This document shows, in pieces, positions 22,501-31,091 of a stretch of 64,000 bases of DNA (positions are counted from its first letter, which is position 1; the number at the start of each line of letters is the position of its first letter). The stretch is from Tengunoibacter tsumagoiensis. Lineage in GTDB: Bacteria > Chloroflexota > Ktedonobacteria > Ktedonobacterales > Ktedonobacteraceae. The notes under the pieces are model-generated. The model did no database searches and was not told the DNA's origin. It saw only the letters and a program-made list of their open reading frames with translations. The position numbers and the translations under genes are program-made. The DNA is taken from assembly GCF_003967535.1 (NCBI RefSeq), contig NZ_BIFR01000001.1, positions 4,835,001-4,899,000 of the forward strand. Direction: 5' to 3'.

Positions 22501-23574
22501 ATGGGTACTCCATCTCAGTTCTTCTGTACACAATGTGGAGCTGCTCACCCGCTTCATGCCAGGTTCTGTCGCTTCTGCGGAGCCCCTCTCTCCTCGCAGA
22601 TGAGCCTTACACAACATCACACACAAGAGCCTCTATCTGGACCCGGATCGCTGCTTAAAAAGCGCTATCTGATCCTGTCTCAGCTCGGAGTTGGCGGCTA
22701 TGGAGAAGTCTATAAAGCCCTCGATCAAGACTTTGGTAATCGAGCCGTCGCAGTTAAAGAGCTTACCCAGCGCGGCCTGAGCTCGCAAGAGATTCAACAG
22801 GCAAGTGAAGACTTTAAACGTGAAGCATTTCTGCTCGCTTCTCTGACGCATCCTAATCTGCCCAGTATCTATGACCACTTTACTGAGCATGGTCGCTGGT
22901 ATCTGGTGATGAGTTTTATCGAAGGAGAGACGTTAGAGAGCTATCTTCAACGCTCGAGAATGGGACGTTTACCTATTGAAAAGGCGATCGATATCGGCAT
23001 TCAACTGGCCTCGGTCTTAAGCTATCTTCATACCCGCAAGCCTCCTGTGATTTTTCGCGATCTCAAACCTTCTAATATTATGCGCATTCCTGATGGGCAG
23101 CTGTATCTGATCGATTTTGGCATTGCACGCCATTTTAAACAGGGCAAGCTCAAGGATACAATGGCGCTGGGCTCGCCTGGCTATGCCGCTCCAGAACAAT
23201 ATGGCCGCGCTCAAACAACTCCTCAGACAGATGTCTATAGTCTGGGCGCTGTGCTCCATCATCTCCTGAGTGGTCAGGACCCTACCCTCAATCCGTTTCA
23301 GCATGCTCCTTTAGAACTTCCTGGCTACCCTGCTCTCAATACTCTTATTCAATGTATGCTGGAAAAAGATGCCAAGAAACGACCATCTAGCATGGCAAAT
23401 ATCAAACGCGAGCTGCAACGCATGCTCATGGGCCGCTCACATGGCCCTCTTCCTCCCCCGAACTCATCACAATCGCTGCTGCCTCTTCTCGCTGCTCCCC
23501 CACAACATCCTGGCCGCTCGTTCCTGGGACGATGGTCGCGTTCTCAAAAAAAAATAATTGATTTCAACCTCTAA
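22501..23574 (+). CDS. Ser/Thr protein kinase with N-terminal zinc ribbon
   Basis: 357 residues. C9-x2-C12 and C23-x2-C26 form a zinc ribbon. The kinase domain has the Gly loop GVGGYGEV (63-70), K86 in AVKEL, E108, the catalytic loop FRDLKPSN with D187 (Phe replaces the usual His), DFG at 205-207 and APEQYG. No transmembrane helix is seen; the tail is Pro/Ser-rich and basic, so it is cytoplasmic, unlike PknB. AAGGAGG is 13 nt before the ATG, a long spacing. The substrate is unknown and neighbours give no clue. Confidence 0.92.
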   Translation: MGTPSQFFCTQCGAAHPLHARFCRFCGAPLSSQMSLTQHHTQEPLSGPGSLLKKRYLILSQLGVGGYGEVYKALDQDFGNRAVAVKELTQRGLSSQEIQQASEDFKREAFLLASLTHPNLPSIYDHFTEHGRWYLVMSFIEGETLESYLQRSRMGRLPIEKAIDIGIQLASVLSYLHTRKPPVIFRDLKPSNIMRIPDGQLYLIDFGIARHFKQGKLKDTMALGSPGYAAPEQYGRAQTTPQTDVYSLGAVLHHLLSGQDPTLNPFQHAPLELPGYPALNTLIQCMLEKDAKKRPSSMANIKRELQRMLMGRSHGPLPPPNSSQSLLPLLAAPPQHPGRSFLGRWSRSQKKIIDFNL

Positions 23575-23588
23575 TTGCGGGTGAAAAT

Positions 23589-23652
23589 TATCCTTTCCTG
23601 CTCTCATGAGCATCTCTATAGTATCCTTTCCTGCTCTCATGAGCATCTCTAT
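23589..23652 (+). repeat. 31-bp direct repeat after the kinase gene
   Basis: Two identical 31-bp units (23589-23619 and 23622-23652) separated by two bases. Each contains CTCATGAG, a short palindrome. Two copies only; it is not a CRISPR array. Confidence 0.85.
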
Positions 23653-23763
23653 TACGTAAATTTATGGGCTCATCTTCTTGAACTGGATGGCACATCATCT
23701 ACGCGAGGCGTGACAAGAAAAACGAACCCACCACTTCTTACTCAATAAAAGGAGCAAATGTCT

Positions 23764-24048
23764 ATGCCAAAAGCTGTCTGGAATGGCGCAACTCTCGCCG
23801 AAAGCGATCAGTGTATTGTGATTGAGGGCAATCAATATTTCCCTGCCGACTCAGTACATAAAGAATACTTTACTGAGAGCAACACCCACACGACCTGTCC
23901 CTGGAAAGGGCTGGCGAGCTACTATACGGTGAAGGTGGATGGGAAAGAAAATGCCGACGCTGCCTGGTACTATCCAGAGCCCAAGGATGCTGCCAAAGAG
24001 ATTAAAGGGTATGTTGCCTTCTGGCGTGGTGTGAAGGTCGAAGCCTGA
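23764..24048 (+). CDS. DUF427 family protein
   Basis: 94 residues. The ATG at 23764 has AAGGAG 9 nt upstream; an ATG at 23758 is only 3 nt from it. MPKAVWNGATLAESD, YFTESNTHTTCPWKGLASYY and AAWYYPEPKDAAKEIKGYVAF are signatures of DUF427, small single-domain proteins of unknown biochemical role. Soluble. Confidence 0.88.
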   Translation: MPKAVWNGATLAESDQCIVIEGNQYFPADSVHKEYFTESNTHTTCPWKGLASYYTVKVDGKENADAAWYYPEPKDAAKEIKGYVAFWRGVKVEA

Positions 24049-24091
24049 TTCTCTCTCCGTTAGCTTCAGTAGTGCGTCAGTAAAAAACCTG

Positions 24092-24167
24092 TTATTCCTG
24101 CCCATCGTAGATGCAAACCCTACCCCAAACATGAGGTAGGGTTTGCATCTACGATGGGCAGGAATAA
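24092..24167. terminator. 33-bp perfect inverted repeat between DUF427 and the DHA2 exporter
   Basis: Arms 24092-24124 and 24135-24167 are perfectly complementary over 33 bp with a 10-base loop. No T-run follows. It may end the DUF427 transcript, but the length and perfection exceed an ordinary terminator. Confidence 0.6.
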
Positions 24168-24270
24168 AATCCTCTCCACCAGATGTTCTCTAACATGCAG
24201 GATATGAGGAATAATGGTGGTGGCGATAAAAGGGATGTTCCTGCACTGCACAGAACAAAGGATATATGCC

Positions 24271-25836
24271 ATGACCAGACAGGCAAAAATTTTGGTGACG
24301 ATTGCCCTGATGTTGGGGATGACGCTGGCAGCACTCGACACCACGATTGTGGGCACAGCTATGCCCAGTATTGTTGGAAAGTTGGGAGGGATCACACTCT
24401 ATTCATGGGTCTTTTCAGCTTATCTGCTCACTTCCACAGTTACGGTCCCCATTTATGGAAAATTAGCTGATCTTTATGGTCGCAAACCACTCTTTCTCTT
24501 TGGCTCGGCTCTCTTCTTACTAGGCTCGATTGCTTCAGGAGCTGCTCAATCAATGGAACAGCTGATTATCTTTCGAGCGATCCAGGGACTGGGGGCAGGG
24601 GCAGTTCAACCTATAGTGCTCACAATTATTGGCGATATCTTTGTCTTACAAGAACGCGCCCGTGTTCAGGGTCTTTTCAGTGGCGTCTGGGGGCTCTCGA
24701 GCATTATTGGGCCCGCCCTGGGTGGTCTCATCGTTGATCATTTCTCCTGGCGCTGGGTCTTCTTTATTAATATTCCTTTTGGAGTCGTCTCAGCTCTGCT
24801 ACTTATTATTGCGCTAAAAGAACAGGTTGAACGCAAAAAACATCATCTTGATTACCCTGGAACATTTTTACTCTCTGCTGGTATTATTGCGCTTCTCTTT
24901 GCTTTCTTACAGGGAGGCACAAGCTGGGCCTGGAGCTCCTGGCAAAGCATTGGCCTTTTTGCACTGGCGATAGCTGGTATCGTTCTCTTTATTCTTCAGG
25001 AGCGCCGCGCCGCAGAACCCATCCTTCCTCTATCTCTGTTCTCTAATCGCATCATTGTCATTGCGAGCATTGGTGGATTGGTACTTGGCGTTATTATGTT
25101 TGGTATTACCTCCTATGTCCCTCTCTTCATGCAGGGTGTGAAAGGCGGGAGTGCCACTGATGCTGGTCTGATCCTTGGTCCTTTATTGCTGGCCTGGCCG
25201 ATCAGTGCGGCGCTAAGTGGGAAGGTTGTCTTGCGCTATGGCTATCGCTTTACGTCGCTGTTAGGAAGTATCCTGACGGTCATTGGTATGGTGATGGTGC
25301 TTTTCTTTCATCCACAAACAACCCTCGCTTTTGTGATGGTCTCGATGGTGCTCATTGGCTCTGGTCTGGGCTTCTCCAGTTCGGCCTATATTCTCTCAGT
25401 GCAGAATGCTGTGCCCTGGAACCTGCGTGGAGTCGCTACGGCGTCAACTCAGTTCTTTCGAACGATTGGCGGTACAATTGGTGTGGCAATTATGGGTTCA
25501 ATCCTCAATGCTCAGATGGCCCAACGCTTTGCCCCCATCTTTGCCCACTATACTACTGATGCCGCACGTCTACCAACGAATGTAGCACCTGCTAATGTCT
25601 TGCTAACTCCTGAGGTGCGCAATTCCTTGCCACTGGATTTCCTTCAGCAATTACAAGGTGCATTGTCTCAGGGCCTGTTCTGGGTCTACTTGCTTCTGAT
25701 GATTTCGGCTATCATTGGTCTGATCGCTATGTTCTGGCTACCAGGTGGTCGCGCCGATCAATATGCGTATAAAGCCGAAACCACTGAGGAGGCACCCGAA
25801 GAGCTGATGAATAGCTCTCTGGCTCATATGGGCTGA
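24271..25836 (+). CDS. MFS exporter, DHA2 (EmrB/QacA) type
   Basis: 521 residues from the ATG at 24271, with AAAGGA 9 nt upstream; an upstream start at 24214 adds an unlikely extension and is out of reach of a ribosome site. Fourteen predicted helices. LDTTIVGTAMPSI in helix 1 and GKLADLYGRKPLF after helix 2 are DHA2 motifs. A proton-driven multidrug exporter; substrate unknown. No regulator is adjacent. Confidence 0.88.
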   Translation: MTRQAKILVTIALMLGMTLAALDTTIVGTAMPSIVGKLGGITLYSWVFSAYLLTSTVTVPIYGKLADLYGRKPLFLFGSALFLLGSIASGAAQSMEQLIIFRAIQGLGAGAVQPIVLTIIGDIFVLQERARVQGLFSGVWGLSSIIGPALGGLIVDHFSWRWVFFINIPFGVVSALLLIIALKEQVERKKHHLDYPGTFLLSAGIIALLFAFLQGGTSWAWSSWQSIGLFALAIAGIVLFILQERRAAEPILPLSLFSNRIIVIASIGGLVLGVIMFGITSYVPLFMQGVKGGSATDAGLILGPLLLAWPISAALSGKVVLRYGYRFTSLLGSILTVIGMVMVLFFHPQTTLAFVMVSMVLIGSGLGFSSSAYILSVQNAVPWNLRGVATASTQFFRTIGGTIGVAIMGSILNAQMAQRFAPIFAHYTTDAARLPTNVAPANVLLTPEVRNSLPLDFLQQLQGALSQGLFWVYLLLMISAIIGLIAMFWLPGGRADQYAYKAETTEEAPEELMNSSLAHMG

Positions 25837-25854
25837 CATGTATTGGTAAGGCTA

Positions 25855-25918
25855 AGAGCTTGTGTTCAACCGAACAGAGAGGTAGGGTCTATCTCTCTTT
25901 CGGTTGAACACAAGCTCT
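25855..25918. terminator. Long hairpin after the DHA2 exporter
   Basis: 20-bp perfect outer stem (25855-25874 with 25899-25918), one bulged C, then AGAGAG paired with CTCTCT. No T-run. Confidence 0.6.
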
Positions 25919-25950
25919 ATACATAAGATTCCATGTCTACCCATCCAGAG

Positions 25951-26109
25951 TTATGCCGAAAGCCATACCTTCACAACTCCAGGTCCTGTCTCTCCTCCAA
26001 TCGATGCCGCGATCATTTTTCCATCAGGCGACCAGCCCAGCGATGTGATATAAGTGCCGCTGTTATAGCAATCCCCTACATCTTTTGTGCTTATTTGATC
26101 GTCTGCCAT
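25951..26109 (-). pseudogene. WD40-repeat fragment, 52 codons
   Basis: An ATG-to-TAA frame on the minus strand. Its product contains ITSLGWSPDGKMIAASIG and ends VVKVWLSA, which is one canonical WD40 blade (S-PDG-x6-G, ending V-x-VW). One blade cannot fold as a propeller, so this is either a remnant of a larger WD40 gene or an unusual single-blade peptide. No good ribosome site was seen. Confidence 0.6.
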
Positions 26110-26257
26110 CTATAATCCCATGTAGAGAAAAAATGTTGCAGGTGCTCAGTATATGCAACCATTTATTGCCCAATGTGTGGGCACAAGAGATGGTGATATG
26201 AACAGGATTGTATCGAGGGTAATCATAGATTTAAGCGGTTAAAGTTCATTTTTCTGC

Positions 26258-26263
26258 TATAAT
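26258..26263 (+). promoter_or_regulatory. Extended -10 promoter of the small basic protein gene
   Basis: TGCTATAAT, an extended -10 box, 46 bp before the ATG at 26309. No good -35 box. Confidence 0.45.
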
Positions 26264-26308
26264 GCTAGAAGAATAAATGAAGATCACTTTAGATTGAGGG
26301 GTTTCAGA

Positions 26309-26503
26309 ATGGCAAGAAAAAGCAAAAGAAGAGAGAAAAAAAGGCGTACGAGACAAAAGACGAACCATCTCGCCTCTCCTAAAATCAGGCCTGATCTGAT
26401 TCCTCCTACGTTCCCGGCGGAACACCTGGGAGCGCCAGTTTCTGGTGCGAGCTGGATCGGCCAAAAATTGGCCTCTCTTTTTCGCAGACCAAAAAGAAGA
26501 TAA
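26309..26503 (+). CDS. Small highly basic protein of unknown function
   Basis: 64 residues from the ATG at 26309 (GAGGGG 7 nt upstream). The first 15 residues are almost all Lys and Arg (ARKSKRREKKRRTRQ) and the end is FRRPKRR; the centre is Pro/Gly-rich. The charge suggests nucleic acid or membrane-surface binding. It has its own promoter and a following hairpin, which supports a real gene. Confidence 0.5.
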   Translation: MARKSKRREKKRRTRQKTNHLASPKIRPDLIPPTFPAEHLGAPVSGASWIGQKLASLFRRPKRR

Positions 26504-26536
26504 GCCTTGAGGATTTCCTCTCAACGTATCTTCTTT
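26494..26536. terminator. Hairpin between the small basic gene and crtI
   Basis: AGAAGATA and TTGAGG on the left pair with CCTCTCAA and TATCTTCT on the right, with a small internal loop. TTTC follows on the plus strand. It can serve both convergent genes. Confidence 0.55.
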
Positions 26537-26576
26537 CTGGTCTACAAAAGATATGCCAGCAGCTTTCTATGCCAGC

Positions 26577-28157
26577 TCAATGCTGGGCCAGATCTTCCTC
26601 GATTAACCCGGCTACGATCTTTCCAGAGAGCATGACGAGGGGAACACCTCCGCCTGGATGAGTGCTTCCACCAACAAAATACAGTTTCTTAATCGTTTTA
26701 GAACGATTGCCCGGTCGAGTAAAAGGGGCCATGCGATCATTGGAAGAGAGACCATAGATGGAGCCAGCATTGGCTCCATAGCGCTGCTGCAAATCTGCTG
26801 GCGTGATCATACTCTCGCAGATAATATGCTCGCGCAGATCGCTGAGCCCTCCCTCTGGATAGGTAGTTAGCAGATCCAGAATCCGTTCGCGATAAGCAGG
26901 CGCTTCCTGTTCCCAGTTGCTCTTCTCGGTTAAATACGGAGCATTGACCAGGACAAAGAGGTTCTCACAGCCCTCTGGAGCCTGGGTTGGATCGGTTCGG
27001 GTCGTGGCACAGACATACATGGTGGGGGTACGTTGTGGTATCTTCCGCTCAAACAGGTCCTCGAATTCTGCTTTATAGTTGTCTGAAAAGAAGATATTAT
27101 GATGAGCCAGGTGAGGATACTGCTTGTCAGTTCCCAATAACAGGACAAATCCTGAGCAGGAGGGCTCTAACTGTTCCAGATGACGCACATAGCGCTCGGT
27201 ACGAACGGCTGGTGAAAGCAGTTCACGATGGGTTGTCACAACATCGCTGTTGGCGACAACCAGATCGCTCCGTATGACGCTCCCATCGGCCAGGACGGCT
27301 CCTCGCGCCTCTCCATGCTCAACCAGAATACGGCTCACTGCGCAATTGGTCTCAATCCCTACTCCTAGCTCACCCGCTAAACGCTTCAACGCTCGCGCCA
27401 ACTCATACATTCCTCCACGGGGATACCAGCCTCCATCAGCCATTTCAACGTAGGGGATGATACTATAGACTGAAGCAACCTGATAGGGGGATGATCCGTT
27501 GTAGGTGGCATAGCGATCAAAAAGTTGGCGCAGATGTCTGTCCTGAAAGAAGCCACGCACACACTGATCTAATGTCGTTGGCGAGAGCGCAGCCATCACT
27601 GCTCTCAGACGTTCCCAGATGCTGGTCTCATGACCATTCTGCCCGGTTGATGGCTCTACTGGATGCCCTTGCTGCACATAGCGAATAAACGTCTGCAAGA
27701 CATCCAGCGGGTTGCCCAGACTATGGTAGAGGAATGGATCGGCTGCAGCGTCAAAAATCATTCTGGAATAGCTGATAAATTTTTCTAATGCCTCTCCATC
27801 CTGAGGATTTACCTGCGCAAACTCTTTAATCAGTTGCTCTGTATCCCGCCAGGCGTTCAGAATCAGACCATCTGGATAGAAATAACGGCAGGTTAGATCG
27901 AGTGGGACCAGATCTAAATACTCTTCCAATCGACGATTAGCCGCTTGAAACAGCTCGCGAAAGACCGCTGGCATGGTGATAAGAGAAGGGCCCGTATCAA
28001 AGCTAAAGCCGTCCATCTCAATGAGATTGAGCTTCCCTCCAACACGCGGCTGACGCTCAAAGATGCTCACTCGATGACCCTGCAAGGCAAGACGAATGGC
28101 GGTCGTCAGGCCACCAATACCAGCCCCGACGATGAGAATATGTTTTGTAGCAGACAC
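26577..28157 (-). CDS. crtI: CrtI-family carotenoid desaturase
   Basis: 526 residues from the GTG at 28157 (AGAGG 7 nt upstream); an upstream start at 28202 adds a non-family peptide. HILIVGAGIGGLTTAIRLA is the FAD-binding GxGxxG, and FVGGSTHPGGGVPLVMLSGKIVA is the C-terminal CrtI signature. It oxidises a C30/C40 carotenoid backbone stepwise using FAD, at the membrane. It could be phytoene desaturase or a CrtD-type 3,4-desaturase; the nearby CruF-like gene leaves both open. Divergent from the acyltransferase gene (77 bp between). Confidence 0.88.
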   Translation of the reverse strand: MSATKHILIVGAGIGGLTTAIRLALQGHRVSIFERQPRVGGKLNLIEMDGFSFDTGPSLITMPAVFRELFQAANRRLEEYLDLVPLDLTCRYFYPDGLILNAWRDTEQLIKEFAQVNPQDGEALEKFISYSRMIFDAAADPFLYHSLGNPLDVLQTFIRYVQQGHPVEPSTGQNGHETSIWERLRAVMAALSPTTLDQCVRGFFQDRHLRQLFDRYATYNGSSPYQVASVYSIIPYVEMADGGWYPRGGMYELARALKRLAGELGVGIETNCAVSRILVEHGEARGAVLADGSVIRSDLVVANSDVVTTHRELLSPAVRTERYVRHLEQLEPSCSGFVLLLGTDKQYPHLAHHNIFFSDNYKAEFEDLFERKIPQRTPTMYVCATTRTDPTQAPEGCENLFVLVNAPYLTEKSNWEQEAPAYRERILDLLTTYPEGGLSDLREHIICESMITPADLQQRYGANAGSIYGLSSNDRMAPFTRPGNRSKTIKKLYFVGGSTHPGGGVPLVMLSGKIVAGLIEEDLAQH

Positions 28158-28234
28158 AGTGTTACCTCTCTTATAATACATTCTAAGTGAAGATGTTATC
28201 ACAAAATACGGATGGGTAAAGGAATGACATTTGT

Positions 28235-28987
28235 ATGATTACTGCCGCTAAATTTCCCCCAGGCTCATGGCTTGTCTGGCGCTTAATTCATAGCTCACTC
28301 AGCAAACATTTCGATCGTGTCTATTTTCGCATGGAGCATGAATTGACGCCAGAGCATCTGCAACGCCCTATGATTATCTGTGCCAATCACTTTAGCTGGT
28401 GGGATGGCTATGTAGCCGCTCTCCTGCAAAAACAGCTCAAATTGGATGGCTATCTTATGATGGAAGAGGCTCAACTAAAACGCTATTTTTTCTTTCGTTG
28501 GATTGGCTGTTTCTCGGTCGATCGCGAACATCCACGAGCAGCTATGCAATCTCTGCATTATGCCGCGAGACTGTTTGCAGAAAAACCCTCCCGTATGGTC
28601 TGGATCTTTCCTCAAGGCGTTATTCGACCAAATGACGCCCGCCCGCTGACGTTCTTTACCGGAGCGGCTCATCTCAGTCGTCTCGCAGCCCCGGCCTATC
28701 TCTATCCCTTAGCCAGCCGCATCGAATATATGGCCGAACAACGTCCTAATCTCTTTATTAGTATGGGCTCGCCTCTCTTGATTACAAAAGAAAGCAGTGC
28801 ACAACCCGAGTTTCTGAAGCAGACGACTCATCAACTGGAAACGCTGGTAACTGCCGAACTCGATCGATTGCGAGCTGATATACTAAGCGGAGAATTGACC
28901 AACTTTACCCAATTGATGCATGGCCGAGCATCAGCAAATCGTATCTTTGACCTGTTTCTGTTGCGCAAACAGATGAAACGTCTGTAA
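28235..28987 (+). CDS. PlsC-type acyltransferase
   Basis: 250 residues. NHFSWWDGY is the HxxxxD catalytic box of glycerol-3-phosphate/lysophosphatidate acyltransferases; FPQGVIRPNDARPLTFFTGAAHL matches motif III (E/QG.R). Between a carotenoid desaturase and a glycosyltransferase, it may acylate a glycosylated carotenoid, as CrtO does in staphyloxanthin synthesis. It could instead be a phospholipid enzyme. Confidence 0.8.
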   Translation: MITAAKFPPGSWLVWRLIHSSLSKHFDRVYFRMEHELTPEHLQRPMIICANHFSWWDGYVAALLQKQLKLDGYLMMEEAQLKRYFFFRWIGCFSVDREHPRAAMQSLHYAARLFAEKPSRMVWIFPQGVIRPNDARPLTFFTGAAHLSRLAAPAYLYPLASRIEYMAEQRPNLFISMGSPLLITKESSAQPEFLKQTTHQLETLVTAELDRLRADILSGELTNFTQLMHGRASANRIFDLFLLRKQMKRL

Positions 28988-29019
28988 ATTATCTCTCATA
29001 TTTGTCTATAGGATCTATT

Positions 29020-30225
29020 ATGGAACTGACCTGGCTTTTTCTCACAGGCAGCATCTTTGCAATCTTAAGCTGCCTCCTGCTTATCCTTCTCATCAACCTT
29101 TTCACGTTTCACCGCCTCAAACCTCTCTCTCTCATTTCTTTAAAGACTATAGGAATGATGGACGGGAGGGTGGATGATCTTCCTCTGGTCTCTGTGCTCG
29201 TTCCAGCACGCAATGAGGAACTGGGTATTGAGCCCTGTGTGCGCTCTCTGCTGGCTCAAACATATCCCAATCTCGAAATTCTGGTCCTCGATGATCAGAG
29301 CGATGATCGCACTCCACAGATTGTTCAACGGTTGATCGCTGAGCTCCCCCCTGGCCAGCAAGGACGGCTGCGGCTCCTGGCAGGTGCTCCCCTCCCCAGT
29401 GGATGGATCGGAAAGAATTTTGCCTGCCATCAATTGGCTCAGCAGGCTCGTGGTAGCTATCTCTTATTTACTGATGCGGATACATTTCATCAACCAGCTC
29501 TCGTTACCGCTGTCATTGAGCGAATGAAGCGGGAAAACGTTCAGCTTTTAACGGCTCTTCCAGAACAGATTATGCTCAGTCCTGGCGAACGGCTGATTGT
29601 TCCACTGGTCACTTTTACGATGCTCTCGCTCTTACCTGTTCCTCTGGTGCGCTTACGGCCTGAGCCCAGTCTCTCAACTGGAGTTGGACAGTTGCTCTGT
29701 TTTGAACGCAAAAGCTATGAGACCAGCGGGGGACATGCCGCTGTTAAGGGACTCATTCTGGAAGATGTGCTCCTGGCTCGAACGCTAAAGGCCGCCGGGT
29801 TTCACATGACATTTGTAGATGCCTTCGATCTGGTGCAATGCCGCATGTATCGTTCCTTTACTGAGGTCTGGAACGGTTTCTCCAAAAATCTATTTGCCTT
29901 CTATAACTACACGCTGCCAGTTGCGTTCATTGCAATACTACTCACAACGCTGCTGTATATTGTCCCTGTTATGATTGTACTGGCAGCCCTCTTTATCAAG
30001 CTGCCAGCAGTGATTGTGGGGCTCTCGCTAAGCTCGTATCTGCTGGCAACGCTGATGCATATTCTGTTAACACTGCGCTTTGTGCGCACCGGGAAGCTCA
30101 CCATGCTCTTGCTTACGCTATGCCACCCACTCTCTATTTTTCTGGAGAATTTGATCTTGCTCAACTCCATTCGCTGGCGCTACCGCAAGTCTGGAACGCA
30201 CTGGAAAGGTCGTTCCTATTCGTGA
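29020..30225 (+). CDS. Family 2 glycosyltransferase (carotenoid type)
   Basis: 401 residues from the ATG at 29020 (AGGA 8 nt upstream). An N-terminal membrane helix, then the GT-A fold: VSVLVPARNEE, LVLDDQSDDRT, the metal-binding LLFTDADTF, and LILEDVLLARTL. Three C-terminal helices anchor it in the membrane. This architecture is shared with CrtQ-type glycosyltransferases that add a sugar to carotenoid carboxylates. It follows the acyltransferase by 32 bp and overlaps the convergent CruF-like gene by 10 bp. Confidence 0.82.
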   Translation: MELTWLFLTGSIFAILSCLLLILLINLFTFHRLKPLSLISLKTIGMMDGRVDDLPLVSVLVPARNEELGIEPCVRSLLAQTYPNLEILVLDDQSDDRTPQIVQRLIAELPPGQQGRLRLLAGAPLPSGWIGKNFACHQLAQQARGSYLLFTDADTFHQPALVTAVIERMKRENVQLLTALPEQIMLSPGERLIVPLVTFTMLSLLPVPLVRLRPEPSLSTGVGQLLCFERKSYETSGGHAAVKGLILEDVLLARTLKAAGFHMTFVDAFDLVQCRMYRSFTEVWNGFSKNLFAFYNYTLPVAFIAILLTTLLYIVPVMIVLAALFIKLPAVIVGLSLSSYLLATLMHILLTLRFVRTGKLTMLLLTLCHPLSIFLENLILLNSIRWRYRKSGTHWKGRSYS

Positions 30226-31079
30226 AGCTTCTTTGTAACAATCTCAGAACTCTGCTGATTGAAGAGGTACCACAGCAGGAGTACACCTGCCAGGGCCGCC
30301 ATTCCAGCCGCCCCAAAGAAACCATGGGTGAGGTTGACCAGCCCAAACATGATCAGGCTCCCCACAAAGATCACACGGGAGACAAACAAGGCGAGGCGCT
30401 CCGATCCCATCTTTCTACTAAAGATGGGATCTTCATCCTGTACTGCTGCAACTGGCAGGCTCCCCAATAATCTATCGGCCAACACCAGAAAAAGGAGGGC
30501 GACCACAAACCAGGCGATAAAGTTTGTCAGAGGAACGCCATAATAGGAGTAGCGTCCGGCATCAGCCCAGACCCAATAATGCACGACATAGGTAGCCACG
30601 GGCTCTATAGCCAGATCTAATAGCATCGCCAATAGAGCCGCCTGAAGCGCTCGTTGCCAGCCTCGCCGACCAGACCCTTGTCTCTGCTGCTGTGTCGTCA
30701 CAACCCAGCTATAGCCACCAAAGATGACTAAGATCCAGGCAAACATCACTGGCAGAGGAACTCCTCCCGGTAAAAGCGGCACAAGTTGATGGGTATAATG
30801 ATAGATACCAAACGGCCAACCTGTCAGGACTCCCAGAGCCTCCACACCATAGGAGAGCAGAACGACCAATCCACCCATTAAGAGCGCGCGAAGAGGTCCA
30901 TACAGAACAATGGCAGCCAGGATCAGCATTCCTCCCTCGAGGAAGAGAAGGGCACTACCAGCCCAGGTCATTGAAAAAGGCGGATTGACATCAAAGGCGA
31001 CGCCAATTACGGCAATCGGGTAGGCAATACAGAAAATGACACATAGAAAAAGGAGCACGATACGCCAAAATACTTGCAT
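30216..31079 (-). CDS. cruF: CruF-like carotenoid biosynthesis membrane protein (DUF422)
   Basis: 287 residues, about eight membrane helices. LSYGVEALGVLTGWPFGIYHYT and YYGVPLTNFIAWFVV are characteristic of DUF422/CruF, which hydrate or cyclise carotenoid ends (1',2'-hydratase). It lies 12 bp after the propeller protein gene on the minus strand, forming a three-gene operon with the esterase. Confidence 0.82.
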   Translation of the reverse strand: MQVFWRIVLLFLCVIFCIAYPIAVIGVAFDVNPPFSMTWAGSALLFLEGGMLILAAIVLYGPLRALLMGGLVVLLSYGVEALGVLTGWPFGIYHYTHQLVPLLPGGVPLPVMFAWILVIFGGYSWVVTTQQQRQGSGRRGWQRALQAALLAMLLDLAIEPVATYVVHYWVWADAGRYSYYGVPLTNFIAWFVVALLFLVLADRLLGSLPVAAVQDEDPIFSRKMGSERLALFVSRVIFVGSLIMFGLVNLTHGFFGAAGMAALAGVLLLWYLFNQQSSEIVTKKLHE

Positions 31080-31091
31080 GAATTATCTTAC

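Noticed and set aside
23589-23652. Possible CRISPR array
   Set aside because: Only two repeats, separated by 2 bases with no spacer, and no cas genes in the window.
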